Part shown: positions 6,641 to 18,184 of the stretch, piece after piece | Numbering within the stretch: position 1 is the stretch's first letter | Layout: each line of letters begins with the position of its first letter | Source of the DNA: an uncultured Bifidobacterium sp. | GTDB lineage: Bacteria > Actinomycetota > Actinomycetes > Actinomycetales > Bifidobacteriaceae | Direction of reading: 5' to 3' | NCBI GenBank assembly: GCA_937876495.1 | Contig: CALEGL010000294.1 | Coordinates: 1-18,522, forward strand | DNA length: 18,522 nucleotides | Position numbers and translations under genes: made by a program | Notes under the pieces: model-generated | Seen by the model: only the letters and a program-made list of their open reading frames with translations | What the model was told of the DNA's origin: nothing | The model's database searches: none

Positions 6641-6696
6641 CGCGGAAACCGCGGAGAGGCCCTCCGAATGCGTTCCGAAAGGATTCCGGAACACGC
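6641..6696 (-). other. Hairpins in the ftsK-pgsA gap
   Basis: Two small hairpins lie in this 102-nt gap: GTTCCG (6672-6677) with CGGAAC (6687-6692), and CGCGG-AAA-CCGCG (6641-6653). The first could weaken read-through from ftsK into pgsA; no T-run follows. The second is within 10 nt of the pgsA start and may affect its translation. Confidence 0.35.
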
Positions 6697-6735
6697 TGAT
6701 GCAGGCGAGAGGGCGCGGCCCGGCGGCGGCCTTCG

Positions 6736-9627
6736 CTACCCCTCCTGATCGGCGGTCGCCGCAGGGGCGTGCTGCAGGGAGGACGTCCTCCCCCTGATGA
6801 AGTCGAGCACCTGGGGAAGGTCCTGCGGCTGGACGAGCACATCGCGGGCCTTGGACCCTTCGGAGGGACCGACCACCCCACGGGATTCGAGCAGATCCAT
6901 CAGCCTGCCGGCCTTGGCGAAGCCCACGCGCAGCTTGCGCTGGAGCATGGACGTCGAGCCGAACTGGGTGGTGACGACGAGCTCGGCCGCCTGCAGCAGC
7001 ACGTCCATGTCGTCGCCGATGTCCTCGTCGGGCTCGACCGCCTTGGCATCCGCCTCCTTCGCCATCTGCTCGATGTCCTCGCGGTAGCGGGGCCTGCGCT
7101 GGGTGCGCACGAAGTCCACGGCCCGGCGGATCTCCGACTCGCTCACCCACGAGCCCTGCACACGGATGGGCTTTGCCGACCCCATCGGCAGGAACAGCGC
7201 ATCGCCCTGGCCGATCAGCGATTCGGCGCCCACGGAGTCGAGGATGACCCTCGAATCCGTGGCCGAGGATGTGGCGAAGGCCAGACGCGAAGGGATGTTC
7301 GCCTTGATGAGGCCGGTGACGACGTCCACCGAGGGTCTCTGCGTCGCCAGGACCAGATGGACGCCGGCCGCGCGGGCGAGCTGCGTGATGCGCTGGATGG
7401 AGCTCTCCACGTCGTTCTTCGCCACCATCATGAGGTCGGCCATCTCATCGACGACGACGAGCAGGTACGGATACGGCGCCACCTTGCGGTTGGAGCCCAG
7501 CGGAGCGTGCACCTTGCCCGCGCGGACGGCGGCGTTGAAGTCCTTGACGTGGCGGAACCCGAAGAACTGCAGGTCGTCGTAGCGCGCGTCCATCTCCTTG
7601 ACGACCCATTCCAGAGCCTGGGATGCGCGTTTGGGGTCGGTGATGATGGGGGTGAGCAGATGCGGGATTCCCGCATAGGCGGACAGTTCGACGCGCTTGG
7701 GGTCGACGAGGATAAGCCTTACCTGCTCCGGCGTGGCACGCATGATGATCGAGGTGAGCATCGAGTTGATGAAGCTCGACTTGCCGGAGCCGGTGGCGCC
7801 GGCGACGAGCAGATGCGGCATCTTCGTGAGGTCCGCGGTGACGAAATGCCCCTCCACGTCCTTGCCGACGCCGGCGAGCATGGGATTGGGGTCGGAGGTG
7901 GCGGCGTCGCTGCGCAGCACGTCGCCGAGATGGACGATCTCGCGATCCACGTTAGGAATCTCGATGCCGATGGCCGACTTGCCGGGGATAGGCGAGAGGA
8001 TGCGCACGTCGGAACTGGCCACCGCGTAGGCGATGTTGCGCTGCAGGTTGGTGACCTTCTCCACCTTGACGCCGGGACCGAGCTCCACCTCGTACTGGGT
8101 GACGGAGGGGCCGCGCAGGAATCCGACGACGCGGGCGTCGACGTGGAACTGCCGGAAGGTGGAGGTCAGGGATCGGATCACCGCATCGTTCGCGGGCGTG
8201 CGCGCGGCATGCGGTTTGCCCCTCGCAAGCAGATCCAGACTGGGCAGGTGATAGGGCGCCGCCGCGTCATCGTGGGCGGCATCGACGTCCCCCGGCGCCA
8301 TCGCGGAGGAGGATGCGGTTGGCGACAAAACGGCCGGCGACGTCCCCTTCCCGTCGACCGATGGGTCAGCAGGCTGCGTCGACGCCCACGGGTCGGCTCC
8401 CGCCCCGCCATCATCGCGCCAGTCGTCGGCGACGGAATTCCCAGGACCCGAGGAACCGGAGCCCGACGGCATGGCCGTGGTCGGCACGTCGAGGGGCATG
8501 GGCACGGTCCCGCTCTGACCGTCCGGCATGGGTGTCGTCGCATCACCGTCCACGCCGAAGTCGCGCGCGGAGGACGACACGGACCGGGGGGAACGCTCCC
8601 CGTCCCCATTCCGCGCGTCTGAGTCCGGCTGCCGCTCCGCGGCGGAGACGAAGGCATCGTCACCGGCGTAGCGGTCCAGTCGACGATCCTCGGAATCCCT
8701 GCCACGATGGAAGATGTGCGACAGCCCGGCGAGGAATCCTCTCCTCCCGGACGATGGCGCGGCGGACCTCCCCTCATCCCCGTCATCATGCGAGGGGACC
8801 CCCGCCGCGACCGGAAGCACCGCATCCCCCACGCGCACCTCGTCGGGGAACTCCTCGTCATCACCCGCCACGTCATCACCCGCCATGGTCGCCTCAGAGC
8901 GCCTTCCGAACAGCGAGCGCACGAAGGATGCCACCTCACCGATGGACATCCGGGCGATCATAAGCAGGGAGAACAGGCCGATGAGGACGAAGACGACGAT
9001 GGCGAAGGGAGCCGACAGCCCCCAGGCCAGAGGCGAGCCGATGACGAATCCGAGAAGACCGCCAGCCGATTCGAGTCTGGCGATGTCGAAGCCGCGGTCC
9101 TGGGAGGCCATGGCCACATCCAGGATGGAGCAGACCGACCAGACAAGCAGCACCCATCCGCTGATGACCCGAGGGTTCTCCGACCCGGCACCGGCATGAC
9201 GCAGCAGACGCGCGGCCAGCACGACGAGAAGAACGGGAAGCGCCACGCTCACCACGCCGAAGACTCCGGAGGCCATGATATGAAGCGCACGACCGATGAC
9301 CCCGTCGACGCGGAACCATTCGGAGGCGCAGAAGAGCACGGCGAGAACAAGCAGCAGCAGGCACAGGCCGTCACGCCGGTAGGCCGGATCGAAGTCGTCG
9401 CCCGCGCCGCTCACCGATCGCACCAAGGTGCCCAGACCGCGGGGAACGGCCAGGAGGACGCGTTTCCACACAGGTTCGCGCTCCTCCTGGTCCTTGTCCT
9501 CGGTGTCCGTCCCCTTGGCGGAACGAGCGTTCCTCCGCTTCGTCGACCCCTCAGAGGAGGACGAATCGGTCGGAGCCGACCTCTCGGACGCTCCGCGCCC
9601 GCTCCCGGATGATGCCTGTCGTGTCAT
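6736..9627 (-). CDS. ftsK: DNA translocase FtsK
   Basis: FtsK is a septum-bound hexameric motor that pumps chromosome ends out of the closing division site and activates XerCD recombination. The 963-residue product has a basic, Ser-rich N-terminus (1-85), transmembrane segments at about 87-103, 118-142, 155-173 and 190-226, a long acidic Asp/Ser/Pro-rich linker (240-455), and the motor from about 460. Walker A is GATGSGKS at 610-617; Walker B is [10 protein letters not shown] at 722-731; [21 protein letters not shown] follows. The C-terminal winged-helix gamma domain (about 873-946) contains [35 protein letters not shown], which reads the polar KOPS sequences. No ribosome binding site precedes the ATG; a TAGAAT box 9 nt upstream suggests a leaderless transcript. 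It lies 26 nt after miaA and is followed by pgsA. Confidence 0.97.
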   Translation of the reverse strand: MTRQASSGSGRGASERSAPTDSSSSEGSTKRRNARSAKGTDTEDKDQEEREPVWKRVLLAVPRGLGTLVRSVSGAGDDFDPAYRRDGLCLLLLVLAVLFCASEWFRVDGVIGRALHIMASGVFGVVSVALPVLLVVLAARLLRHAGAGSENPRVISGWVLLVWSVCSILDVAMASQDRGFDIARLESAGGLLGFVIGSPLAWGLSAPFAIVVFVLIGLFSLLMIARMSIGEVASFVRSLFGRRSEATMAGDDVAGDDEEFPDEVRVGDAVLPVAAGVPSHDDGDEGRSAAPSSGRRGFLAGLSHIFHRGRDSEDRRLDRYAGDDAFVSAAERQPDSDARNGDGERSPRSVSSSARDFGVDGDATTPMPDGQSGTVPMPLDVPTTAMPSGSGSSGPGNSVADDWRDDGGAGADPWASTQPADPSVDGKGTSPAVLSPTASSSAMAPGDVDAAHDDAAAPYHLPSLDLLARGKPHAARTPANDAVIRSLTSTFRQFHVDARVVGFLRGPSVTQYEVELGPGVKVEKVTNLQRNIAYAVASSDVRILSPIPGKSAIGIEIPNVDREIVHLGDVLRSDAATSDPNPMLAGVGKDVEGHFVTADLTKMPHLLVAGATGSGKSSFINSMLTSIIMRATPEQVRLILVDPKRVELSAYAGIPHLLTPIITDPKRASQALEWVVKEMDARYDDLQFFGFRHVKDFNAAVRAGKVHAPLGSNRKVAPYPYLLVVVDEMADLMMVAKNDVESSIQRITQLARAAGVHLVLATQRPSVDVVTGLIKANIPSRLAFATSSATDSRVILDSVGAESLIGQGDALFLPMGSAKPIRVQGSWVSESEIRRAVDFVRTQRRPRYREDIEQMAKEADAKAVEPDEDIGDDMDVLLQAAELVVTTQFGSTSMLQRKLRVGFAKAGRLMDLLESRGVVGPSEGSKARDVLVQPQDLPQVLDFIRGRTSSLQHAPAATADQEG

Positions 9628-9636
9628 AGCAGCACG

Positions 9637-9667
9637 ATTCTACGCGGCGCCTTCTACGCGATGTCCA
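9637..9667 (-). promoter_or_regulatory. Candidate promoter for leaderless ftsK
   Basis: On the minus strand TAGAAT (complement of 9637-9642, five of six to consensus) stands 9 nt before the ftsK ATG. TGGACA (complement of 9662-9667, five of six to TTGACA) lies 19 nt further upstream, within the end of miaA. Transcription would begin at or next to the ATG. The 19-nt spacer is longer than ideal. Confidence 0.5.
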
Positions 9668-10748
9668 TGCCGTCAAGTGCGCCGAGATGATGTCTGACGA
9701 CCTCATCGGCATGGGAATCCGTGGCATCGTAGTAGCCGGCATCCGCATGATCGATGACGGCCAGAGCGTTCCGAAGCAGGCGCGGGCTGCTCGCATCGAG
9801 CCAGTGGATGCGCGGATCGCGTCCGAACCAACCCATCTGCTTGCGGGCGAGACGACGGGTCCGGCGAACGATGTCGGCGAAGGCCTCGTCCTCGCTCCAC
9901 AAGCCGTCGAGATAGTCGACCACCTGCTGGTATCCCAAGGCACGGGCCGCGGTGGGGCCCAGGCGCTGCCGGATCCATCGCACCTCGTCGACGAAGCCGG
10001 CCTCCCTCATGCGCGCCGTGCGCATCTCGATGCGGCGGTCGATGTCCTCGCGGGGCAGATCGAGGCCGATCTGCACGGCGGGGATGGCGTAGCGGTACCT
10101 CGGCAGGCTCGCCGAATACGGCCGGCCCGTCAACTCGATGACCTCAAGCGCGCGGATGGTGCGCCTGGGGTTGCGCGGGTCCATTCTGGCCGCCGCCTCC
10201 GGGTCCCGGCGCCGAAGCTCCTCGAACAGGGCGTCGCCCCCCTGCCCGCGAAGGCGCTCCTCCAGCCGCCGGCGTACGACGGGGTCGGTTCCGGGGAAGG
10301 AGATCTCGTCCAGGGCCGCGCGCGCGTACAGGCCGGATCCGCCCACGAGAAGGGGCCGGACGCCATGGGATCTCAGGTCGGCGATGCAGTCGCGGACCAT
10401 CGCCTGGAAGCGCGCCGCCGTCATGTTCTCATCGGGGTCGATGACGTCGAGGAGATGATGGGGCACGGCCGCCTGCTCCTCGTCCGTCGGCTTGGCCGTC
10501 CCGATGGTCATGCCGCGGTACATCTGATAGGCGTCGGCGTTGACGATCTCCGTCCTGTCCCCCTGGGCCGTCAGAGCCCTGGCGACGGCGATGGCCAGTC
10601 TGGTCTTGCCCGAAGCCGTCGGACCGACGATGGACACGACGCGACGGGCATCCCCGTCCGGCGTGGATGCCCCGTCCCCCGGGGAGGTCGCCTCCAAGGG
10701 ATCGTTCCAACCGTCGCCCTCCTGGTGGGCGTCAGCGTCGTATGTCAT
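9654..10748 (-). CDS. miaA: tRNA dimethylallyltransferase MiaA
   Basis: MiaA transfers the dimethylallyl group to N6 of A37 in tRNAs that read UNN codons, the step before MiaB. The product has Walker A GPTASGKT at 42-49, the [16 protein letters not shown] substrate motif from about 72, the HHLLDVIDP segment, the [12 protein letters not shown] motif, and the C-terminal [15 protein letters not shown] motif. I chose the ATG at 10746-10748 (364 residues): it overlaps the miaB stop by 17 nt and has GGGGG about 8 nt before it. An upstream ATG at 10802 would add 18 residues unlike the family. About 30 N-terminal and 30 C-terminal residues (after DHADAGYY) are extra to the usual core. It forms an operon with miaB. 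Confidence 0.95.
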   Translation of the reverse strand: MTYDADAHQEGDGWNDPLEATSPGDGASTPDGDARRVVSIVGPTASGKTRLAIAVARALTAQGDRTEIVNADAYQMYRGMTIGTAKPTDEEQAAVPHHLLDVIDPDENMTAARFQAMVRDCIADLRSHGVRPLLVGGSGLYARAALDEISFPGTDPVVRRRLEERLRGQGGDALFEELRRRDPEAAARMDPRNPRRTIRALEVIELTGRPYSASLPRYRYAIPAVQIGLDLPREDIDRRIEMRTARMREAGFVDEVRWIRQRLGPTAARALGYQQVVDYLDGLWSEDEAFADIVRRTRRLARKQMGWFGRDPRIHWLDASSPRLLRNALAVIDHADAGYYDATDSHADEVVRHHLGALDGMDIA

Positions 10749-12177
10749 AGGTCTGCCCCCGTTCGGGATCGGGATCGGCGATGAGGTTATGCGGTCCGGC
10801 ATGCGTCACCGTGGCGGTGACGAAATCCCCCACCATCGGGCGGGGGAATCCGCGCGGGACGCCGACATGCACAAGGGCGCCCGTGCGTTCGCGGCCGGTC
10901 ACCCTGCCCGTCGCGCCGTCCTTGCGCCCCGCGTCGCCGGTGACGAGCACCTCGACGTCATGGCCTTCGAAACGTCTCATGCCTTCGGTGGTGATGCGTT
11001 CCTGCAGCGCGAGCAGACGGTCGAAGCGTTCGGAGACCACCTCGTCAGGCACCTGGGGCATCCCGGCCGCCGGCGTGCCAGGACGCGGCGAGTAGCGGAA
11101 GAGGAAGGCCGAGGAGAAGCGCGCCCTCTCGACGACCTCGAGAGTGCGCTGGAAGTCGTCCTCGGTCTCCCCCGGAAATCCGACGATGACGTCGGTGGAC
11201 ACCCGGGCGTCGGGCATGGCCTCGCGCACGCGTCCGAGAATCCGCAGGAACCTCTCGGACCGGTAGGAGCGCCGCATGGCCCGCAGCACCCGGTCCGACC
11301 CGGACTGCAGAGGCATATGCAGCTGATGCATGACGTTCGGCGTCCCGGCCATGGCCGTGATGACGTCATCGGTGAACGCCGCCGGATGGGGGGATGTGAA
11401 CCGGACCCTCTCGAGCCCTTCGATCCCCCCGCAGGAACGCAGCAGCCGTGAGAAGGCGTAGCGATCGCCCATCGAGTAGCCGTAGGAGTTGACGTTCTGT
11501 CCCAGCAGGGTGACCTCCCGGGCGCCGGATGCGACGCATCGGCGAATCTCGTCGAGCACGTCCCCCGGTCTGCGGTCGTGCTCGCGCCCGCGCGTGGTGG
11601 GGACGATGCAGAAGGTGCAGGTGTTGTTGCATCCCATCGAGATGGACACCCAGGCGGTGACGCGGGATGCTCGCACGGCCGGTAGCTGGCTGGGGAAGTA
11701 GCTGAAGGCGTCCGGGACCTCCACCTGCGGCCTGCCGCTGCTCCTCGCCCGGTCGAGCAGCTCGGGAAGCGCCCCGACGTTGCGGGTGCCGAACACCGCA
11801 TCCACCCACGGGGCGCGACGGACGATCCGCTCGCGGTCGAGCTGCGCCATGCATCCGCCCACGGCGATCTGCAGACGGGGGTTGCGCCGCTTGAGTCCCG
11901 CCCACTTCCCGATGGTTCCGTACATCCGTTCGGCGGCGTTTTCCCTCACAGCACAGGTGTTGAGGATGATGAGGTCGACGTCCCTGTTCCTCAGCTGACG
12001 TTCGGACGCCGGACGATAGCCCCTGCTTTCGAGGACGCCTGCGATGCGCTCGGAGTCGTGGACGTTCATCTGGCAGCCCAGGGTGTGCACGTAGTACAGG
12101 CCCCTGCCGCGCCCGTCGCCGGAATCGTCGCCGAGCATCGGCGAGCGCTCCGCCACCGTCATCATCGCCTCATCCAT
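10732..12177 (-). CDS. miaB: tRNA-2-methylthio-N6-dimethylallyladenosine synthase MiaB
   Basis: MiaB is a radical SAM enzyme that adds the methylthio group to i6A37 of tRNA, the product of MiaA. The 481-residue product shows the N-terminal UPF0004 domain with cluster ligands Cys35 (TLGCQMN), Cys75 (NTCAVRENA) and Cys109 (GGCMAQ), and the radical SAM motif Cys183-x3-Cys187-x2-Cys190 ([14 protein letters not shown]). [10 protein letters not shown] is at 333-342 and a TRAM RNA-binding domain at about 396-465. The start at 12175-12177 puts the protein N-terminus close to the family; the frame stays open upstream but that part has no homology. No ribosome binding site is present; a TAGAAT box lies 7 nt before the ATG, so the mRNA may be leaderless. 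It diverges from the alarmone synthetase gene. Confidence 0.96.
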   Translation of the reverse strand: MDEAMMTVAERSPMLGDDSGDGRGRGLYYVHTLGCQMNVHDSERIAGVLESRGYRPASERQLRNRDVDLIILNTCAVRENAAERMYGTIGKWAGLKRRNPRLQIAVGGCMAQLDRERIVRRAPWVDAVFGTRNVGALPELLDRARSSGRPQVEVPDAFSYFPSQLPAVRASRVTAWVSISMGCNNTCTFCIVPTTRGREHDRRPGDVLDEIRRCVASGAREVTLLGQNVNSYGYSMGDRYAFSRLLRSCGGIEGLERVRFTSPHPAAFTDDVITAMAGTPNVMHQLHMPLQSGSDRVLRAMRRSYRSERFLRILGRVREAMPDARVSTDVIVGFPGETEDDFQRTLEVVERARFSSAFLFRYSPRPGTPAAGMPQVPDEVVSERFDRLLALQERITTEGMRRFEGHDVEVLVTGDAGRKDGATGRVTGRERTGALVHVGVPRGFPRPMVGDFVTATVTHAGPHNLIADPDPERGQTYDIRR

Positions 12178-12184
12178 ACCAGCG

Positions 12185-12190
12185 ATTCTA
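12185..12190 (-). promoter_or_regulatory. -10 box for leaderless miaB
   Basis: On the minus strand TAGAAT (five of six to TATAAT) lies 7 nt before the miaB ATG. The context (TAGAATCGCTGGT-ATG) resembles that of ftsK (TAGAATCGTGCTGCT-ATG). No convincing -35 element is seen. Confidence 0.55.
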
Positions 12191-12270
12191 TTCCGGCGGC
12201 CCCGACCTGCGCGTTCCCTCGCATGGCGGTCCGTGCCGACGTCGGGCCCGAGGACTCCGAGGAGACGGCC

Positions 12271-12302
12271 CGTCGGACGACGCCGTCGGACGACGCCGTC
12301 GG
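12271..12302. repeat. 13-bp tandem repeat between divergent genes
   Basis: CGTCGGACGACGC occurs twice in tandem (12271-12283 and 12284-12296), followed by a partial third copy CGTCGG. It lies between the divergent promoters of miaB and the alarmone synthetase gene. It could bind a regulator or be a simple slippage product. Confidence 0.6.
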
Positions 12303-12369
12303 GCTTCCTCCGACGGCTCGCACGCATGAACGACCCATGCGCGACCCAGCCGACGCACAGACTCGCGGG

Positions 12370-12375
12370 TATCAT
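12370..12375 (+). promoter_or_regulatory. -10 box for the alarmone synthetase gene
   Basis: TATCAT, the same hexamer as at rnpB, lies 8 nt before the GTG start. In rnpB the same 8-nt spacing leads to the predicted RNA 5' end, so transcription here would begin at the GTG itself. Confidence 0.5.
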
Positions 12376-12383
12376 GGAGGCCC

Positions 12384-13118
12384 GTGATACTCGACCGACA
12401 CGACCGCATCAACTCCTCGCAGATCAAGGCCCGGCTGGAGGCCATGGACTCCCCGGAGCACCGGCTCCCCGTCCACGAGGTGGAGGAGTTCATCGACCTC
12501 ATGCAGGTGTACGAGGGGGCGATGTACGAAATCAGTACCAAACTGGAGATTCTCGACAGCGAGTTCCAGGTGCGGTTCTCGCATGACCCGATTCATCACA
12601 TGGAGCGCCGGCTCAAGTCCGTGGACTCCATCCTCGGCAAGCTCAAGCGCAAGGGTCTGCCCTTGGCGACGAAGTCCATCCGCGACCATCTCTTCGATGT
12701 GGCCGGCATCCGCGTCATCTGCAACTACCGCGACGACGTGTACTCGGTGTCGAACTATCTGTCGGGGCAGTCGGACATCGAGGTGCTCCGGGTCAAGGAC
12801 TACATCCGCAACCCCAAGCAGAACGGCTACCGCAGCCTGCACGTCATCTACGCCGTGCCCGTCTTCCTCTCCTCGGGTCCGCACTACACGCCCGTGGAGG
12901 TGCAGTTCCGCACCATCGCCATGGACTACTGGGCCAGCCTGGAGCATGCGCTGCGCTACAAGTCGGACCTCCCCGACGCCAGGCTCGCCGAGCATTCGCA
13001 GACGCTGCTCGACTGCGCGCGCAGCCTGCAGAACGTCGAAGCCCAGATGCAGAGCATCCACCGGGACATCAACGGCGCCCCCCGCAGCGAGGAGACGCCT
13101 CGCGCGACGCAGCCCTGA
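12384..13118 (+). CDS. Small alarmone synthetase (GTP pyrophosphokinase, RelQ/YwaC-like)
   Basis: The 244-residue product is a stand-alone (p)ppGpp synthetase that transfers pyrophosphate from ATP to GTP or GDP. Synthetase motifs are complete: [18 protein letters not shown] at 74-91, [17 protein letters not shown] at 104-120, [16 protein letters not shown] at 138-153 and [18 protein letters not shown] at 171-188. There is no HD hydrolase domain and no TGS or ACT domain, so it is not the bifunctional Rel protein. It would respond through its own expression or allosteric control. The start is GTG at 12384; GGAGG lies only three nt before it, too close for a normal ribosome binding site. An in-frame ATG at 12444 is a less likely alternative because conserved helices precede the synthetase core. 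It is divergent from miaB and convergent with the reductase gene. Confidence 0.92.
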   Translation: MILDRHDRINSSQIKARLEAMDSPEHRLPVHEVEEFIDLMQVYEGAMYEISTKLEILDSEFQVRFSHDPIHHMERRLKSVDSILGKLKRKGLPLATKSIRDHLFDVAGIRVICNYRDDVYSVSNYLSGQSDIEVLRVKDYIRNPKQNGYRSLHVIYAVPVFLSSGPHYTPVEVQFRTIAMDYWASLEHALRYKSDLPDARLAEHSQTLLDCARSLQNVEAQMQSIHRDINGAPRSEETPRATQP

Positions 13119-13162
13119 GGACGGTCCTGACCTGAGGGGTTCCGACTCATGCATGGGACAGA

Positions 13163-13300
13163 TCCGCATGCCGTGCGGACGCCCGACGGGCCGCGTCCCG
13201 GGACGTGGGCCGTCGGAAATGGCGGGACGCCGCCCCGGAGAGGCACGCAGAGGCGCATGCCTCCGAGAATCCGCACGCTCTGAGGCCCGCGTGCCTCAGA
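13163..13300. terminator. Hairpin cluster between two convergent genes
   Basis: The 177-nt gap between the alarmone synthetase gene and the reductase gene holds several stems: TCCGCA-TGCCG-TGCGGA (13163-13179); a long hairpin at 13185-13214 with one mismatch and one G-T pair; GAGGCA (13240-13245) with TGCCTC (13258-13263); and TCTGAGGC (13279-13286) with GCCTCAGA (13293-13300), which includes the reductase stop codon. None has a clear T-run. The set probably acts as a bidirectional termination zone. Confidence 0.55.
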
Positions 13301-14126
13301 AGTCCACGTGGTCGGGGTCGGCTCCGGTGCGCACCCCCGTGTCCATCGCGTCAATGGCCGCCATCTCCCCGTCGGACAGTTCGAAGCCGAACACGTCGAT
13401 GTTCTGGCGGATTCTGTCGGCGTGGACGGATTTGGGGATGACCACGACGCCATGCTGCAGATGCCAGCGGATGACGACCTGTGCGGGGCTCACGCCATGC
13501 GCCCGGGCGATGGCGGCCAGACGCGGGTCGGACAGCAGCATGCCGCCGGTCCCGCCCAGAGGACTCCATGCCTCGGCGACGATTCCCAGCGAGCGGACGT
13601 GGTCGATGAGCCTCCGGTTCGAGAAGGACGGCGAGGACTCCACCTGGTCCACCGCCGGCGCCGTGGAGCCAAGGGCCATGAGTTCCTCGAGATGATGCCG
13701 CTTGAAGTTGCTCACGCCGACGGCCCTCACACTGTGCTCCTCGTACAGCCGGACCATCTCCTCCCAGGCCTGCTGCCAGCCGTCCACCGGCCAGTGGATG
13801 AGGTACAGGTCCACGTAGTCGGTGCCGAGGCGGTCGAGGCTGGCGAGGAAGGCCTCGCGAGTGCGGTGGGCGCGGATGTCGGCGTTCCACAACTTCGTCG
13901 TGAGGAACACCTCGCGCCGAGGCACGCTGGAACGGCGGATCCCCTCCCCCACGGAGTCCTCGTTGCCGTAGATCATGGCGGTGTCGATATGCCGGTATCC
14001 GGCTTCGAGGGCCGCATCGACGGCGGAGGCCGTGGCCTCGCCATCAGGCGTCTGGAAGACCCCCAGACCCAGCTGAGGAATGGTGACGCCGTTGTTGAGC
14101 GTGATTCGCGGTATGGTGACGGTCAC
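13296..14126 (-). CDS. Aldo/keto reductase (2,5-diketo-D-gluconate reductase-like)
   Basis: The 276-residue product is a complete NADPH-dependent aldo/keto reductase of the prokaryotic AKR5 type. The catalytic tetrad is present: Asp48 and Tyr53 (GYRHIDTAMIYGNE), Lys78 (FLTTKLWN) and His111 (YLIHWP). The cofactor-binding end has VAEAWSPLGG, QVVIRWHLQHGVVVIPKSV and HADRIRQNIDVFGFELSDGEMAAIDAMD. The GTG start at 14124-14126 is chosen because GGGAGGAG lies six nt upstream and the protein then begins like the family (TVTIPRITLNNGVTIPQLGLG). The substrate cannot be told from sequence; these enzymes reduce a range of small aldehydes and ketones. It is a single gene. Confidence 0.93.
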   Translation of the reverse strand: MTVTIPRITLNNGVTIPQLGLGVFQTPDGEATASAVDAALEAGYRHIDTAMIYGNEDSVGEGIRRSSVPRREVFLTTKLWNADIRAHRTREAFLASLDRLGTDYVDLYLIHWPVDGWQQAWEEMVRLYEEHSVRAVGVSNFKRHHLEELMALGSTAPAVDQVESSPSFSNRRLIDHVRSLGIVAEAWSPLGGTGGMLLSDPRLAAIARAHGVSPAQVVIRWHLQHGVVVIPKSVHADRIRQNIDVFGFELSDGEMAAIDAMDTGVRTGADPDHVDF

Positions 14127-14203
14127 TGCGGTCTCCTCCCTGAACGCGGCGTCCCACGACGCCGGCTGAGGCGACCATCGCATACCGACCGGACGCGACG
14201 CTG

Positions 14204-14250
14204 GCCGGTTGCGCCGTCGGCGGAACCGGCGTCCGGAGAGGAATCCGGAC
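14204..14250 (-). other. Two adjacent hairpins upstream of the reductase gene
   Basis: GCCGGTT (14204-14210) pairs with AACCGGC (14224-14230), and inside it CGCC pairs with GGCG. Directly next to it GTCCGGA (14231-14237) pairs with TCCGGAC (14244-14250). The structures lie 78-125 nt before the reductase start and about 100 nt before the start of the Bax inhibitor gene. They could be part of a structured leader or a terminator preventing read-through; no known riboswitch class is recognised. Confidence 0.45.
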
Positions 14251-14303
14251 TCGTCCGCGCCGCATGTCATGCACTCATCCAGCGAACTCACAGCGCATCC
14301 GAC

Positions 14304-14309
14304 TAGTAT
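14304..14309 (+). promoter_or_regulatory. Weak candidate -10 box for the Bax inhibitor gene
   Basis: TAGTAT matches TATAAT at four of six positions and would give a leader of about 35 nt. The leader holds a short GGCC-GAAA-GGCC hairpin (14324-14335) before the AAGGAG ribosome binding site. No -35 element is clear. Confidence 0.3.
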
Positions 14310-14351
14310 TGTGGGTAAATGATGGCCGAAAGGCCGAAACGAAGGAGCGAC

Positions 14352-15227
14352 ATGGCACAGACACAGCACTCCGGCGATTCGCGCGGCGACGACTCCCCGG
14401 TCTACGCGGGAGGATACGCCCAGACGCCGTATTCGCAGTCCCCCTCCATGCAACAGCCAGCGTATGGGCAGGCCTACCGGACGCAGCAGCAGTACGCCGG
14501 AGCGACGTACGGGACGGCCGCGCCCACGGTGATGGACACGCAGTCCACCTATTCCTACGAGAGAGCGCGGCGCGTCTCCGTGACCCGCGCCTATGCGGAG
14601 ATGACCGTCGGGCTGGCGGTCACCGCCGTCGTCGCCGTCCTCACCCAGATGACCGGTGCCCTCGAGTCCTTCCTGGCGACGACCGGGAGCCTCGGATGGA
14701 TAGGGCTGGCCATCGTCCAGGTGGTCATGGCCGTCGCCCTCGGCGCCCGCGTCATGTCCATGCGCCCCGCCACCGCCCGCGTGGTCTTCTATCTCTACGC
14801 GGCCCTTATGGGCTTCACCCTGAGCTCCATCTTCTACGTGTACGACCTGGGGTCGATTGGACTGACGCTGGGCCTGTGCGTGGGCTTCTTCTTCGCCCTG
14901 ACCATGCTCGCCCTGACGACGAAAAAGGACATGCTCAAGGCCGGTCCGATTCTTCTGGTGGCGCTTCTCGTGCTCATCGTCGGCGAGACGATTCTCATGT
15001 TCACGTCCCCCAGCGACTCCACGCTGATGGCCGTCTCCGCCATCGGGCTGCTCATCTTCGCCGGGCTCACCGCGTATGACGCCCAGAAGACCCGTGCTCT
15101 GTTCGCCTCCTACGCCGGAAGCCCCGAAGCCGTCGAGCGGCTTTCCATCCTGTGCGCGCTGAACCTGTACCTCGACTTCGTCAACATGTTCCTCTACCTG
15201 CTGCGCCTCGTCGGAAGCCGCAACTAG
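14352..15227 (+). CDS. Bax inhibitor-1 family (TMBIM) membrane protein
   Basis: The 291-residue product has a Tyr/Gln/Ser-rich soluble N-terminus (1-75) and seven hydrophobic segments at about 82-104, 114-133, 142-164, 168-188, 197-217, 225-241 and 265-287. The family signature is seen as GLTAYDAQKTR at 238-248 and LYLDFVNMFLYLLRL at 272-286. Asp243 and probably Asp275 correspond to the paired aspartates proposed to form the pH-sensing calcium-leak gate in the bacterial homologue YetJ. The ATG at 14352 has AAGGAG four to five nt upstream; an ATG 33 nt earlier lacks one. Bacterial function is not settled; calcium leak or protease-linked membrane quality control are suggested for relatives. It is a single gene converging on acnA. 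Confidence 0.92.
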   Translation: MAQTQHSGDSRGDDSPVYAGGYAQTPYSQSPSMQQPAYGQAYRTQQQYAGATYGTAAPTVMDTQSTYSYERARRVSVTRAYAEMTVGLAVTAVVAVLTQMTGALESFLATTGSLGWIGLAIVQVVMAVALGARVMSMRPATARVVFYLYAALMGFTLSSIFYVYDLGSIGLTLGLCVGFFFALTMLALTTKKDMLKAGPILLVALLVLIVGETILMFTSPSDSTLMAVSAIGLLIFAGLTAYDAQKTRALFASYAGSPEAVERLSILCALNLYLDFVNMFLYLLRLVGSRN

Positions 15228-15313
15228 ACGCCGGGTCCGAGGGCATATCCCGGCCGTATGACGCGTCGGGATGCGCGGATGTGAATCGCCTGGGCACGAA
15301 GGACGCAGGCACT

Positions 15314-15349
15314 GGAAGGGCCCCGCCGGAATCCCGGCGGGGCCCTTCC
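15314..15349. terminator. Strong bidirectional terminator hairpin
   Basis: A perfect 16-bp GC-rich stem (GGAAGGGCCCCGCCGG with CCGGCGGGGCCCTTCC) has an AATC tetraloop. It lies between the convergent Bax inhibitor and acnA genes. The plus-strand tail GTATCCCT is only slightly T-rich, but stem strength and position support a terminator for both genes. Confidence 0.88.
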
Positions 15350-15402
15350 GTATCCCTCCGACGGCGCCCGCTGACGAGTGGGCGTCCCGGAGGCGGCGCC
15401 TG

Positions 15403-18108
<2,706 letters not shown>

Positions 18109-18132
18109 TCTTCATCCTCCGAACCTGGGGCT

Positions 18133-18156
18133 CGTCGGGCGCAACCACGCCCGACG
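18133..18156 (-). other. Hairpin in the acnA leader
   Basis: A perfect 9-bp stem (CGTCGGGCG with CGCCCGACG) encloses a 6-nt loop. It lies 25 to 48 nt before the acnA start. It is either a leader structure affecting acnA or a terminator of the upstream membrane protein gene; no T-run follows on the minus strand. Confidence 0.5.
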
Positions 18157-18184
18157 CGCATCCTTCTCGTTATGGGTCTCTTCG

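Noticed and set aside
5852..7150. A 703-codon open frame on the minus strand that includes cinA and extends far upstream
   Set aside because: The upstream part runs out of frame over pgsA and the end of ftsK and has no homology (Arg/Ala-rich). The ATGA overlap with pgsA fixes the cinA start at 5851.
10749..10802. Earlier ATG for miaA
   Set aside because: It adds 18 residues without family similarity and has no ribosome binding site, while the ATG at 10748 has G-rich sequence before it and a short overlap with miaB.
12178..12375. Upstream extension of miaB by about 66 codons
   Set aside because: The extra residues are basic and unlike MiaB, and they cross the promoter and repeat region shared with the divergent gene.
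14127..14453. Upstream extension of the aldo/keto reductase frame
   Set aside because: The GTG at 14126 has a strong GGGAGGAG site and the family-typical N-terminus; the extension covers the hairpin region and has no similarity.
18133..18156. Iron-responsive element in front of acnA
   Set aside because: The loop is not of the CAGUGN form and there is no bulged C at the right distance; only a plain hairpin is present.
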